From: Syntrophaceae bacterium UBA6087
GTDB taxonomy: Bacteria; Desulfobacterota; Desulfomonilia; UBA1062
DNA: 64,000 nucleotides
Reading direction: 5' to 3'
Assembly: GCA_002448235.1 (NCBI GenBank)
Contig: DIXF01000001.1
Location: 248,001-312,000, forward strand
How positions within the stretch are numbered: the stretch's first letter is position 1; each line of letters starts with the position of its first letter. The notes under the pieces are model-generated. The model was not told where the DNA came from, ran no database searches, and was given only the letters and a program-made list of their open reading frames with translations. The position numbers were made by a program, and so were the translations under genes. Positions 8,103 through 17,039 of this stretch are shown piece after piece.

Positions 8103-9843
8103 CGATTATTACCTCCCACATTCCGCGCACCGAATTGATCAGATATACCTTCGAGCAACGGGCCAGATCCTTTACGCCGATGACTTTCTCCTCGATCCTG
8201 CCCTGCTCCAGGAGCTCTGAGCGATAGACGCCCGGGAGTATTCCGGAGCTCACCGGAGGCGTGAGGAGGCGGCCGTTCATCTCGACCACGACATTTGCCC
8301 GGCACGATTCGGTTATCTCACCCCTGTCGTTGAAGAGGAGCACGTCGTCGTATCCAGGCGATGCCGCCAGGGCCTCTTCATACACCGGACGGTACGTGGT
8401 TTTGTGATAGAGAAACGGGTTGCCGGAGTCGACCGGGGCATGGGCGATGCACAGGCAATACGGTTTGCCGGGCCGTGAGGGGGCCATCCGCTTCTCGATG
8501 GACGGCTCGCCTGTCTCCGGCACGATGAGCCTGACGAGGCAAGGCTCGGCGGCCATGCTGCGTGCCGTCTCGACAAGCCTTTCGCGGAGTGCGCCGATGT
8601 TCACCTTCCTGTCGAAGTACGAGGCGGATCGGCTGAGCCGTTCCAGATGTCTGTCGAGGAGGGAGTAGCCGCTTCCCGGCTCCCAGAGCATTGTCTCCAG
8701 CAATGAGAATTCGGGCGCCGGACGGGTGAGGATCGAAGCCTTGGTCATGCATTCCTCAAACTCGGCGTTGTCGGCCGAGTCCCATACTATGCCGCCGCCT
8801 ACCCCGAACTCTGCGGATTTCTTAAACTTGTCAATGAGCACGGTTCTGATCGCCACATTGAACCGGGCCGCACCGTCCGGCGAGAGAAAGCCGATCGAGC
8901 CGGTATAGATCCTTCGCGGCGAGCTTTCGAGCTCGGAGATGATCTCCATGGTCCGCGCCTTCGGCGCGCCCGTGATCGACGCGGGGGGGAAGAGGGCGCG
9001 GAATATCTCGGCAAGGCCGGCATCCGTCCTCGAGCAGACCGTGCTGGTCATCTGCCACATGGACGGGTACTTCTCCACTTCGTAAAGCTCCGGTACGCAT
9101 ACGCTTCCGGTATCGGAGATCCGGCCCATGTCGTTTCTCACCATATCCACGATCATGAGGTTCTCCGCCCTGTTTTTTTCACAGTGCCCGAGTATGGCCG
9201 CCTCCCGGAGATCGCTCTCGTATCCGGGCCTGCGAGGGGCGGTTCCCTTCATGGGCCTGGATACCAGCTTCCGGTCGCTGAGCTCGAAGAACAACTCGGG
9301 CGACGCAGAGCAGATGACCCAGTCAGGGGTATTGATGAATGCGCCATATCCGCCTTGCTGCGCTTCGAGCATCCTGGTGAAAAGGCCCAGGGGGTTCTTT
9401 TCGAAGTTTGATCGCAGGCGGAAGGTATAATTGACCTGGTAGGTGTCCCCCTCGCGCAAATAATCTTTTATCCTGCGAATGGCCCCGGAGTACTCCTCTC
9501 TGGTGATAGACGGCTCCCAGACAAGTGTGCCTGCATCAGGCCGTGGAAAGTCGCCGAAGGCTATTACCCGGGGCTCGGAGAAGATGCCGAACCATGCGAG
9601 CGGGAACCCGCTGTCCTCCTTCACGGGAAATGCGCTGTCGAACGCAGGGGACGCTTCGTACGATACAAAACCTGCAGCGAACTTGTTTTTGTCCCGGACG
9701 ATTCTGTCGGTATCGTAGAGCACCGTAAGGACCGACTCAACGCTTGTCGCTTCAAGGATCTTCTCGGGTTTCGAGAAAAGCAGCCATGCGCCTCTGCAGG
9801 CGTCGTGAACGACTACGGTGTTTTCTTCATTGAGCTGTTCCAC
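8047..9843 (-). CDS. pabBC: PabB-PabC fusion: aminodeoxychorismate synthase I / 4-amino-4-deoxychorismate lyase
   Basis: A fusion of ~598 residues for p-aminobenzoate synthesis in the folate pathway. Residues ~95-360 form the chorismate-binding PabB domain, with SRPMKGTAPRR, the EKNRAENLMIVDMVRND segment and SITGAPK. Residues ~380-590 form a class IV PLP enzyme (PabC-like), with HKTTYRPVYEEAL and NDRGEITESCRANV. The first half adds ammonia to chorismate with a PabA glutaminase, not found here; the second releases pyruvate. I choose the GTG at 9843, which follows GGGAGGAG at good spacing; a GTG at 9864 would extend it by seven residues. The stop overlaps the DJ-1 family gene. Confidence 0.92.
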   Translation of the reverse strand: MEQLNEENTVVVHDACRGAWLLFSKPEKILEATSVESVLTVLYDTDRIVRDKNKFAAGFVSYEASPAFDSAFPVKEDSGFPLAWFGIFSEPRVIAFGDFPRPDAGTLVWEPSITREEYSGAIRRIKDYLREGDTYQVNYTFRLRSNFEKNPLGLFTRMLEAQQGGYGAFINTPDWVICSASPELFFELSDRKLVSRPMKGTAPRRPGYESDLREAAILGHCEKNRAENLMIVDMVRNDMGRISDTGSVCVPELYEVEKYPSMWQMTSTVCSRTDAGLAEIFRALFPPASITGAPKARTMEIISELESSPRRIYTGSIGFLSPDGAARFNVAIRTVLIDKFKKSAEFGVGGGIVWDSADNAEFEECMTKASILTRPAPEFSLLETMLWEPGSGYSLLDRHLERLSRSASYFDRKVNIGALRERLVETARSMAAEPCLVRLIVPETGEPSIEKRMAPSRPGKPYCLCIAHAPVDSGNPFLYHKTTYRPVYEEALAASPGYDDVLLFNDRGEITESCRANVVVEMNGRLLTPPVSSGILPGVYRSELLEQGRIEEKVIGVKDLARCSKVYLINSVRGMWEVIIDEARQENEEGALTACKRL

Positions 9844-10045
9844 TGCGCTCCTCCCGCCGGACACAGGGACCGGGACATGCGGCCCCGAACGCCCTTACGA
9901 CGCGCTCCTTTCGGCTCAACAGGCGATTCTCTCCGGCAGAAGCGCATGGGATTCCCGGCAGGCTGATGCAATACCCGGTGAAAATACATGTACATTCCAA
10001 GGCCGCTCGCGTATAAAGATCATCATCGGGGAGCGGCAGACATAT

Positions 10046-10101
10046 GTGCCCGGGGCCGGAATCGAACCGGCACGGCACCAGGTGCCGAGGGATTTTAAGT
10101 C
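10046..10101 (-). repeat. attL: 56-bp direct repeat, displaced 3' part of tRNA-Leu
   Basis: Identical over 56 bp to 21140-21195. It contains the tRNA-Leu sequence from the anticodon loop to the 3' end but no 5' half, so it is not a functional tRNA. It marks the left junction of the integrated element. Confidence 0.95.
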
Positions 10102-10216
10102 GCTTTTCATAGCTTTCCCATAATTTCCTTTAAACGCATAAAAACCTTGATATGACACGTTCTATGGTCTATCATCCTTTCACATAGTGCCATTTAAATG
10201 CCCTTTAAATCAACCC

Positions 10217-10240
10217 CGAAAAGGGGAGCAAGTGGGGAGA
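10217..10240 (+). repeat. Candidate integrase arm site, left
   Basis: CGAAAAGGGGAG-N4-TGGGGAGA, 116 bp inside attL, matches 21067-21090 at 20 of 20 fixed positions in the same orientation. Its position just inside the core repeat fits an arm-type integrase or excisionase site. Confidence 0.55.
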
Positions 10241-10346
10241 AAATTGCTAAGGGATAGAAGCAAGAGATTAAAAATAGATGAATGGTTAAAAAATCAAACA
10301 CCCTCCCCATATATCACGACTTATCAAAAATAATAGAAAGGTTATC

Positions 10347-11597
10347 ATGCCACATAAATGGAAAAGTTCTAAATTCAGAGGTGTGCGGTTTTACGAACAT
10401 CCCACCAGGAAACATGGTTTTCAAAAGGACCGCTATCTCTCAATACGTTTTCAAAAGGATGGTGTTCGTAGGGAAGAAGGCATTGCTTGGACCAGCGAGA
10501 GGGACCCGGCTGACGGCAAGCATTGGACCGAGGCAAAGGCTGCACTCGTGCTTGAGCAGCTCAAGAAGGCCGCCCACATGGGGGAAGGTCCATCAAGTCT
10601 TGCCGAAAAGAGGCTGCTTGAGAGGAAGCGCAAGGAAGCAGAGCGAGCCGAGGAAGCACGGCGGCAAAAAGAGAACATCACGTTTAAACAATTCTTTGAA
10701 GATACATATTACCCTATTTCCAAGACCTCCAAGAAAGAATCGTCTTATGCTCATGAAGAAACTCATTTCCGGCTATGGATTAACCCTATCATAGGGAAGA
10801 AGCCTATCAAGGTGATTGCCCCGACTGATATTGAACGAATCAAGAAGAAACTCTTGGATGCAGGAAGGACACTCCGCACGATTCAATATGTCCTGGCAAC
10901 CATCCGTCAAATCTGGAATATGGCACGGCGAAGTGGGCTTGTAAGTGCCGACTCCCCAACCCGAATCGTCAAGATACAGAAATTTGATAATCGTCGTCAG
11001 AGATTTCTCAGCCATGAGGAAGCTGGTCTTCTGCTGGGTAATCTCAAGTTAAAGGACCTGAACACCTACAGGATGTCTTTGTTATCTCTCAGCACGGGTA
11101 TGAGAGCCGGAGAGGTCTTCGGCCTGACGTGGGGGTGTGTGGATACCGAGCGCGGCATCATAAAGATTCTGGACGCAAAGAGCGGGAGAGGTCGAACCGT
11201 ATATATCACAGATGAAATTCGTTTAATGTTCAAGGGCTTGAAACGCGGGAATTCAGCCGATATCGTATTTGTAGACCGACAGGGAAAGGCATACAAAGAA
11301 ATCCCCGCTCTCTTCCGCGATGTGGTCAGGAATCTCAACCTAAACAGCGGCATCAGTGATTCAAGGCAGAAGATTACCTATCATTCCCTGAGGCATACAT
11401 TCGCAAGTTGGCATGCAGAAGCGGGGACTGACCTCTACATTATCAAGGCGCTCTTGGGGCATTCTACTATAACCCAAACTGAGCGGTATGCGCACCTTGG
11501 ACAGAACACGCTTCAGACAGCGGTGAGTACCTTCCAAAAGTCGTTACAGGCCAAGCTTCAGCAGGAACATGCGATGCGGGAGGCGAACGATGGATAA
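10347..11597 (+). CDS. int: Tyrosine recombinase integrase
   Basis: A 416-residue phage-type integrase. The catalytic set is present: R253 (GMRAGE), K278, H346 and R349 in HSLRH, H372 in LLGHS, and the nucleophile Y381 in ERYAHL. The N-terminal ~110 residues contain an AP2-like arm-binding region (GVRFYEHP...) and a charged helix, and ~112-200 is the core-binding domain. The ATG at 10347 follows GAAAGG. It sits 245 bp inside attL and reads away from it, so it should catalyse recombination between the tRNA-Leu site and the element's attachment site. Its 3' end overlaps the next gene by 8 bp. Confidence 0.95.
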   Translation: MPHKWKSSKFRGVRFYEHPTRKHGFQKDRYLSIRFQKDGVRREEGIAWTSERDPADGKHWTEAKAALVLEQLKKAAHMGEGPSSLAEKRLLERKRKEAERAEEARRQKENITFKQFFEDTYYPISKTSKKESSYAHEETHFRLWINPIIGKKPIKVIAPTDIERIKKKLLDAGRTLRTIQYVLATIRQIWNMARRSGLVSADSPTRIVKIQKFDNRRQRFLSHEEAGLLLGNLKLKDLNTYRMSLLSLSTGMRAGEVFGLTWGCVDTERGIIKILDAKSGRGRTVYITDEIRLMFKGLKRGNSADIVFVDRQGKAYKEIPALFRDVVRNLNLNSGISDSRQKITYHSLRHTFASWHAEAGTDLYIIKALLGHSTITQTERYAHLGQNTLQTAVSTFQKSLQAKLQQEHAMREANDG

Positions 11598-12165
11598 GAA
11601 AGAAATGGTCAGGGTTCTTGTGCAAGCCTACCTTCAGAGCCCTTTCATCAGGAGAACGCAAGAAATTGCGAATGCTAGAGGCGTTTCCCTCATTGAGGCT
11701 CACGAGATATTGGTTGCTGAAATGGAAGAGGGACTAAAACACCTTGAATATACTGATGCATTAATGAAGGCCCGAGGTTATAAAGGGTTAGGTGAAATGG
11801 AGGTCGAGTTATCGAATGTTTGGAGCGGTAGAAGGAGAGGGGGCAGCGCCTGCAAGAAGCCCTATGGCATCCTCCAGGCCACTGACGTACTCCTGGATAT
11901 GAAGGATGACTGGGGCAACACATGTAATGCAATTGCCAAGAATCTTTGGAATTACTTCCGAAGGAAACATAGTGAACACTCGAATAACCCATATATTGCA
12001 GGTGAGTATGAGGTTTACTATTGTGAGGATTCTATCGACAGTAGCGACATTTCGGGGCTGCTGGTGCAAAAACAGGATAATGTAGTAATCCCACCGTCTA
12101 TGAAGTTCCGCACATTTAAAAAACACGTCACGGCACTACTCAAGGAATACCAGACAAGAAAGTAG
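11590..12165 (+). CDS. Element hypothetical protein
   Basis: A 191-residue protein that I do not recognise. It starts at the ATG at 11590, behind GGGAGG, overlapping the integrase stop by 8 bp, so the two are translationally coupled. The N-terminal third is helical and acidic (VSLIEAHEILVAEMEEGL), and the rest has no membrane segment or signal peptide. There is no clear catalytic motif. Coupling to the integrase suggests a role in integration or excision control, but this is only context. Confidence 0.7.
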   Translation: MDKKEMVRVLVQAYLQSPFIRRTQEIANARGVSLIEAHEILVAEMEEGLKHLEYTDALMKARGYKGLGEMEVELSNVWSGRRRGGSACKKPYGILQATDVLLDMKDDWGNTCNAIAKNLWNYFRRKHSEHSNNPYIAGEYEVYYCEDSIDSSDISGLLVQKQDNVVIPPSMKFRTFKKHVTALLKEYQTRK

Positions 12166-12237
12166 CACCTCAAGTAACTTGAAATGTTTCCCATCATGGT
12201 AGGTGGGTTCCCATAAGCATTAAAGGAGGAACCCCAA

Positions 12238-12468
12238 ATGGGAGATGTAAAAATGTTCAGGGCCATGCTTCAGAGCTGGCCATCGGCTATTGTTGCGCGC
12301 GAGGAAATAGAGCGGTTCACCGGTGGGCTTCTCACCTCGAAATATTGCGCAAACCTTGATGCACAAGGCAAAGGTATTAAAGGCCGTGTGCGTTGCGGGC
12401 GCAAGGTTGTATACCCGACTTCCGCTGTGGTGGCGTTCCTGGAATCACGGTCATCGGCGTTGGATTAG
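12238..12468 (+). CDS. AlpA/excisionase-like DNA-binding protein
   Basis: A 76-residue protein with one winged helix-turn-helix-like domain: IVAREEIERFTGGLLTSKYC, then a GKGIKGRV segment and RKVVYPTSAVVAFLE. The pattern resembles MerR-like excisionase/AlpA proteins of integrative elements, which bind near att sites or regulate early genes. The ATG follows a strong AAAGGAGG site and the gene lies just before the primase gene, the usual place of alpA in satellites. Whether it acts as excisionase or activator cannot be told from the sequence. Confidence 0.7.
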   Translation: MGDVKMFRAMLQSWPSAIVAREEIERFTGGLLTSKYCANLDAQGKGIKGRVRCGRKVVYPTSAVVAFLESRSSALD

Positions 12469-12480
12469 TAGGGGGGGAGC

Positions 12481-13569
12481 ATGTACGACCAACACCGAAG
12501 ACAACCGGCCTCAGAAAGTACACCCCGAGCCCTGGACGACATTGGGGGGAACGAAACGAAAAGCAATAACAGTCATTTTTTACCATCAAAGCCCGCCAAG
12601 CGCAATAGCCAATTGGAACACCGTTATACCGAAGCCTTGAGAAGTCTTCCAGCGCCAGGGTTGGGGCTGGGGTGTCATGGTGCACTTCTGGGCATAGCAA
12701 ACTTGGGCATCATGGCTGGGAAAGACCCTGTTAAAATCCAAGATGACATTTGGCGTTCAATACCCTCTGGGGGCAGAAGGGTAAAGGACAAAGAGATAAC
12801 AGACGCTATAAACAAGGCTCTCTCTGACAATCAAGGCGGCACCTTTACCCCAAAGATGAAACCAAAACCTATAGTTGAAAATGGCAGAGCGGCCCTTATG
12901 CGAATCATCGAGCAGAGTTCCATCTCGGATGACGTGGAACTCTGGGAGGCATCCCCAATTCGCATACATTGTCTTCCTGAAGAGACAGCGGCGCTTTTGC
13001 TCTCTGCCCTCTTTGCGCCCGATGACCTCGTTTGGATAGGCGAACGCCACCAGCCGGGCATCTTGGGTGAAACGATACGGACTGCTACCGAATGGATTGA
13101 ATTTATCGAGAGTGGAGATAGGCCCGGGCCTCACATTATCATCAATCCCCTGACAGGCACCCCAGCGCCTCTCAAGAGTGGCAATGGAGAGACTATGCGC
13201 GGTGATGGCAACGTGGATGCATACAGAAACTGTCTCGTGGAGTTTGATTGCCTTTCTCGTGAAGAACAAATCCGCTTTTGGAGCTCGGCAAGGCTGCCCA
13301 TAAAAGCCCTTATTGATTCTGGTGGCAAGTCAATCCATGCATGGCTCGATGTTCAAAAGCTTGCCAAGGATATATCAACGCCTGAGCAATGGCAGAGCAT
13401 TGTCAAAAATCGGCTTTACGACCAGCTATTGACGCCGATGGGGGTTGATACTGCCTGTAGCAACCCTGCCCGCTTAAGCCGTTTACCAGGATACTTCAGG
13501 CAGGAAAAAGAGACTATGCAACGCCTTCTATGGCTCTCGGAAGAAGGGAGGACGATTCATGGGAGCTGA
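12481..13569 (+). CDS. Primase of the archaeo-eukaryotic primase type (putative)
   Basis: A 362-residue protein. Residues ~45-115 look like a PriCT-like helical domain. The catalytic part shows VEFD (253-256), SGGKSIHAWLDV (280-291), and ARLSRLPG (330-337) after VDTACS, an arrangement typical of AEP-superfamily primases of plasmids and satellites (acidic residue, sxH motif, late basic motif). It should make primers at the element origin. The start follows a GGGGGGAG site, and its 3' end overlaps the RepA-like gene by 11 bp. The order of the domains (helical part first) is unusual for PriCT proteins, so the family call needs a profile search. Confidence 0.72.
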   Translation: MYDQHRRQPASESTPRALDDIGGNETKSNNSHFLPSKPAKRNSQLEHRYTEALRSLPAPGLGLGCHGALLGIANLGIMAGKDPVKIQDDIWRSIPSGGRRVKDKEITDAINKALSDNQGGTFTPKMKPKPIVENGRAALMRIIEQSSISDDVELWEASPIRIHCLPEETAALLLSALFAPDDLVWIGERHQPGILGETIRTATEWIEFIESGDRPGPHIIINPLTGTPAPLKSGNGETMRGDGNVDAYRNCLVEFDCLSREEQIRFWSSARLPIKALIDSGGKSIHAWLDVQKLAKDISTPEQWQSIVKNRLYDQLLTPMGVDTACSNPARLSRLPGYFRQEKETMQRLLWLSEEGRTIHGS

Positions 13570-14677
13570 TACATGTTACATCGATGCATTCGCCCAGCAG
13601 GCAGGCGCTGAGAAGCCATGCGGTTTCCATTTTGTCCAAGTTCAAGATTTGTGCATCCCGCCTATTTCAACACCATGGGTTGTGAAAGGGTACTTAGACA
13701 AAGGGTCTTTGTGCTGCATTTTCGGTGAATCCGGTTCAATGAAAACATTCCTCAGCACCGATTTTGGACTTTCAATCGCAGCATCTCTCAAAGAATGGCA
13801 TGGCAACCCAATAAGGGTATCCGGTCCTGTCTTTTGTATCATAGGGGAAGGATTCAGCGGTATGAATTGCCGCATCAAAGCATGGGCTATCCATCACAAT
13901 GTTAACCTTGACGGGGTGCCCTTCTTTATATCAAACCGACCGGCTCGCTTCCTGGAGAAAGAAGGCACAGTTGAGCTTGTTCAAGCTGTGGATGAACTTA
14001 TAAAGGAACATGGAACGCCAGTCCTTGTGGTTATCGATACCTTGAACCGAAATTTCGGACCCGGTGACGAAAACAGCACGGCTGATATGACGCGCTTTAT
14101 TTGCGCCATTGATGACGCATTGAGGTCCCGTTATCAGTGCGCAGTTCTCATAATTCACCACACAGGCTTAACAGCTACTGAACGGGCTCGTGGCGCAAGT
14201 GCCCTTCGTGCTGCGCTCGATTGGGAATATCGCCTACAGAAAAATGCAAATGGCAGTAGGACACTGACTTGCACCAAGGCGAAAGACCATGCCGAGCCGG
14301 AGCCGATATCATTCATGCCGGAAGAAATCACCATAGAAGGCTGGATTGACCCCGATGATGGGGAAGTTATGACCTCGTGCATATTGCGTCCTTCCGAGGG
14401 TGTATCCAGAGAATCAAAGCCGCTCAAAGGAGCAAGGAAGATAGCCTTCGATGCGCTCATGGAAGCAGGCTCGGGAGAACCTTCACACATCGACAAATGG
14501 CGCGAGTATGCATATGCCTCCGGTATCTCCCCAACATCTTCTATTGAGGCAAAGAAGAAAGCCTTTCAACGGGCAGTTTCCGACCTCAGGGAGGCCGGAT
14601 ACGTCGAGACAATAAACGATTTGTGGTGGCCTAAAAAGGACAGGCGGGACATTTCTTCAACACTTTGTAAACATTAA
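13559..14677 (+). CDS. RepA-like AAA/RecA-fold replicative ATPase
   Basis: A 372-residue RecA-fold ATPase like RSF1010 RepA and phage/satellite helicases. Walker A is GESGSMKT (56-63), Walker B is VLVVID ending at D160, and a HHTG sensor and RGASALRAALDW follow. The C-terminal ~90 residues look like a winged-helix DNA-binding region. It overlaps the primase gene by 11 bp, so the two form a replication module; the repeat cluster immediately downstream is the likely origin. It probably acts as a hexameric helicase at that origin. Confidence 0.85.
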   Translation: MGADTCYIDAFAQQAGAEKPCGFHFVQVQDLCIPPISTPWVVKGYLDKGSLCCIFGESGSMKTFLSTDFGLSIAASLKEWHGNPIRVSGPVFCIIGEGFSGMNCRIKAWAIHHNVNLDGVPFFISNRPARFLEKEGTVELVQAVDELIKEHGTPVLVVIDTLNRNFGPGDENSTADMTRFICAIDDALRSRYQCAVLIIHHTGLTATERARGASALRAALDWEYRLQKNANGSRTLTCTKAKDHAEPEPISFMPEEITIEGWIDPDDGEVMTSCILRPSEGVSRESKPLKGARKIAFDALMEAGSGEPSHIDKWREYAYASGISPTSSIEAKKKAFQRAVSDLREAGYVETINDLWWPKKDRRDISSTLCKH

Positions 14678-14691
14678 TAAAAACCTCATAC

Positions 14692-14908
14692 GGGACAATT
14701 AAAATGGAGGCTTTTTGCAGGATGAGAAACAGGTGGGGACAAATTGATGAATAATAAATTACCATCAAAACTCTATGAATTAATAGAGATAATTTCAGTG
14801 TCGGGGACAAGGACAAACCGGGACATTTGCGGGACATGTCCCCTTGGACATGCATAGGGGGACATACGGGACACACACCTATAGGTGTGTCCCGTTGTCC
14901 CGCTGTCC
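14692..14908. repeat. Iteron-like GGGACA repeat cluster, candidate replication origin
   Basis: At least seven direct copies of GGGACA (14692, 14736, 14804, 14820, 14831, 14859, 14868), shorter GGACA copies (14811, 14846), and inverted TGTCCC copies (14888, 14896, and TGTCC at 14904) fill the gap between the RepA-like and helicase genes. GGGACATGTCCC (14831-14842) and ACACACCTATAGGTGTGT (14873-14890) are perfect palindromes. This is the layout of an iteron origin or a dense operator for the flanking genes. Confidence 0.7.
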
Positions 14909-14925
14909 TCATCCACTGAGGAAAA

Positions 14926-16353
14926 ATGATGATGAAAAGAGGAATTCAAGATATGAATATAATTACCCTCACGGTTGACAACCGGATACGAACCAACAGA
15001 AATGCTTTGGGAAATACTCTTTCGAGAATTATGAGCAAGTTTACCTTTAAGAATCCGAAATACCTTGATGCTGAGAGACGAGGTTTCAGTACGAGGTACA
15101 TCCCAGAATACATCGACGCGTATGGGATGGACGAGGAATCTTTGATACTTCCCCGAGGCTCGATTCGGCAGGTACTCGGAATCATAAAGAGTGCAGGCCT
15201 GCATTGTCGTATTGATGATAATCGCCGCTCTCTTAAGCCTGTTCAATTTGATTTCCATGGTGAATTGAAGAAATTTCAAAAAACAGCGGTTGAAGGTATG
15301 CTCAAGCGAGATTTCGGTACCCTTTCAGCACCTACGGGCGCAGGAAAAACCATCATGGCCCTGGCAATCATTGCAGAGCGCAAGCAGCCCACCTTGATAA
15401 TCGTCCACTCTAAAGAACTTTTAAACCAGTGGATAGAGAGAGTCGAGACCTTCTTGGGGATTCCTTCTTCGGAAATCGGTATCATTGGAAACGGAAAGAA
15501 GTTTATCGAGAATAGACTTACAGTTGGGATTGTCAATAGCGTGTACCCCTTGGCCCGAGAGCTAAAAGAGCACGTCGGACACCTTATCGTTGATGAATGC
15601 CATCGTTGCCCATCAAGGACATTTACCGAAGCTGTGACAGCTTTCGACTGTAGATACATGCTTGGTCTCTCAGCTACCCCATGGCGGCGGGATGGTCTCA
15701 CTCAACTTATTTATTGGCACCTCGGGAATAAAGTCCATGAGGTTGACAGGTCTTCTCTGATTGAGCAGGGTCATGTTCTGGCTGCAGACGTTGTTCCAAG
15801 GGAGACAGGATTCGCTACCTGGGTGGATGCCTCAACTCAATATCAGGAGATGCTCTCCGAACTCGTAGAGGATAACGAGCGCAATTCACTTATTGTGCAG
15901 GATGTTGCCCATGAAGCCTGTTCCGAAACGGGGGTATGCCTGGTGCTCACCGATAGGAAAACCCATGTTGATATCCTGGCCCGGATGCTCTCAGCGAAGG
16001 GCATAGAGGTTGAGAGACTTACTGGTGCTATCTCGGTCAAAGAGCGGCAGCGGGTAGTTACCCGGCTCAATGCAGGGCTTGTCAGGGTTATAGTGGCAAC
16101 GGGACAGCTTATCGGGGAGGGTTTTGATAGCAAGCACTTGTCAACTCTCTTCATTGCATGCCCTATCCGTTTTGATGGCCGGTTAATCCAGTATATCGGG
16201 CGTGTACTAAGGCCCGCACCGGGAAAAGAAAAGGCCCTTATATATGACTATGTTGATTCGAACGTTGGGGTACTCGACAATGCAGCCAGGGGTCGGCAAC
16301 GTGTATATGACAGGGCCTTCAGCCCGTGTAAGAATTACTACAGAGTAACATGA
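14926..16353 (+). CDS. SF2 DECH-box helicase (XPB/Rad25-like)
   Basis: A 475-residue superfamily 2 DNA helicase. Walker A is APTGAGKT (135-142), motif II is DECH (223-226), motif III is SAT (249-251), and motif VI is QYIGRVLR. An N-terminal ~105-residue domain precedes the motor as in XPB/Rad25 and phage UvsW-like enzymes. It follows the iteron-like cluster and may remodel forks, R-loops or Holliday junctions during element replication, or be an anti-defence factor; only context points to replication. Three ATGs in a row (14926, 14929, 14932) follow GAGG, so the exact start is uncertain by two residues. The stop overlaps the next gene by 4 bp. Confidence 0.9.
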   Translation: MMMKRGIQDMNIITLTVDNRIRTNRNALGNTLSRIMSKFTFKNPKYLDAERRGFSTRYIPEYIDAYGMDEESLILPRGSIRQVLGIIKSAGLHCRIDDNRRSLKPVQFDFHGELKKFQKTAVEGMLKRDFGTLSAPTGAGKTIMALAIIAERKQPTLIIVHSKELLNQWIERVETFLGIPSSEIGIIGNGKKFIENRLTVGIVNSVYPLARELKEHVGHLIVDECHRCPSRTFTEAVTAFDCRYMLGLSATPWRRDGLTQLIYWHLGNKVHEVDRSSLIEQGHVLAADVVPRETGFATWVDASTQYQEMLSELVEDNERNSLIVQDVAHEACSETGVCLVLTDRKTHVDILARMLSAKGIEVERLTGAISVKERQRVVTRLNAGLVRVIVATGQLIGEGFDSKHLSTLFIACPIRFDGRLIQYIGRVLRPAPGKEKALIYDYVDSNVGVLDNAARGRQRVYDRAFSPCKNYYRVT

Positions 16354-16964
16354 GTACGCATCAGGACCAGGATAAGTGGCTGGCCCGCAACACTTTTTAT
16401 TGCAAGAGGCTGCGCTGCCGCATGACCCCTGAATACTGCAGGTTTTTACAGGGGCTTTATGCCGAGGGTGAGAAGATTCCTTTTCAGGAATGGATGGATG
16501 CGTGCTCGGGCCGGAAGAAACAGCTCGCGAACATCAGGCGACCCCTTGGGTGTGATTATTGTCCAAAAGGGAAAAAGTTAAGTTCCAAAGGAGACTTAAA
16601 CATGAATCAAAATGAAAAAGATGACGAGTTGCGATTCAAAAAAAGGGTTGTTGAGTTATCGAACCAGGACATCGTTGAATTTGCGTATCAGACAAAGGAT
16701 ATAATAGAACACGTCCTTGGGAAAAAATTGTTTTTCGAGGAAGCAAACTGTTATACCGCATGTTTTTACAAAATACGCAGATTGCTGAAATCCGTGGATA
16801 CCGAGTACCTGGACTTGGGACAACACAAGAACCTGGCAGAGTTTTACAGAGAAGGCCGCGAACTGTCAAACAATTGGGACCGTCTGAGATGGGTGAACCC
16901 CGAACAATCAGACGATAGCGATTGTCTGTCTCATCAAGAAGATTCCCTCACTAGAGGTGAATAA
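16350..16964 (+). CDS. Cys-rich element protein, function unknown
   Basis: A 204-residue protein, ATGA-coupled to the helicase gene. The N-terminal ~80 residues contain paired cysteines (FYCKRLRCRMTPEYC, then CSGR and CDYC), suggesting a zinc-binding fold. The C-terminal part is charged and helical with no recognised motif. An internal ATG at 16602 has a strong AAAGGAG site, so a separate ~120-residue product may also be made from the same frame. I do not recognise the family. Confidence 0.65.
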   Translation: MSTHQDQDKWLARNTFYCKRLRCRMTPEYCRFLQGLYAEGEKIPFQEWMDACSGRKKQLANIRRPLGCDYCPKGKKLSSKGDLNMNQNEKDDELRFKKRVVELSNQDIVEFAYQTKDIIEHVLGKKLFFEEANCYTACFYKIRRLLKSVDTEYLDLGQHKNLAEFYREGRELSNNWDRLRWVNPEQSDDSDCLSHQEDSLTRGE

Positions 16965-16977
16965 GATGTCGTTGGGC

Positions 16978-17017
16978 GCACCCTTGGGGCTGAAGACCCC
17001 TTGGGTGCAACTTTTTT
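16978..17017 (+). terminator. Rho-independent terminator in the element
   Basis: GCACCC-TT-GGGG (16978-16989) pairs with CCCC-TT-GGGTGC (16997-17008) around a 7-nt loop, followed by AACTTTTTT. It ends the replication operon and separates it from the small-terminase gene, which therefore needs its own promoter or read-through. Confidence 0.85.
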
Positions 17018-17039
17018 CCGAGGGGAAAATGAGGGCATC

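Noticed and set aside
10047..10101. A second tRNA-Leu gene at the left end
   Set aside because: Only the 3' half is present, without an acceptor 5' strand or D arm; it is the displaced attachment copy.
10282..10794. 170-codon frame overlapping the start of the integrase
   Set aside because: The integrase frame has catalytic motifs and a ribosome site; this overlapping frame has neither.
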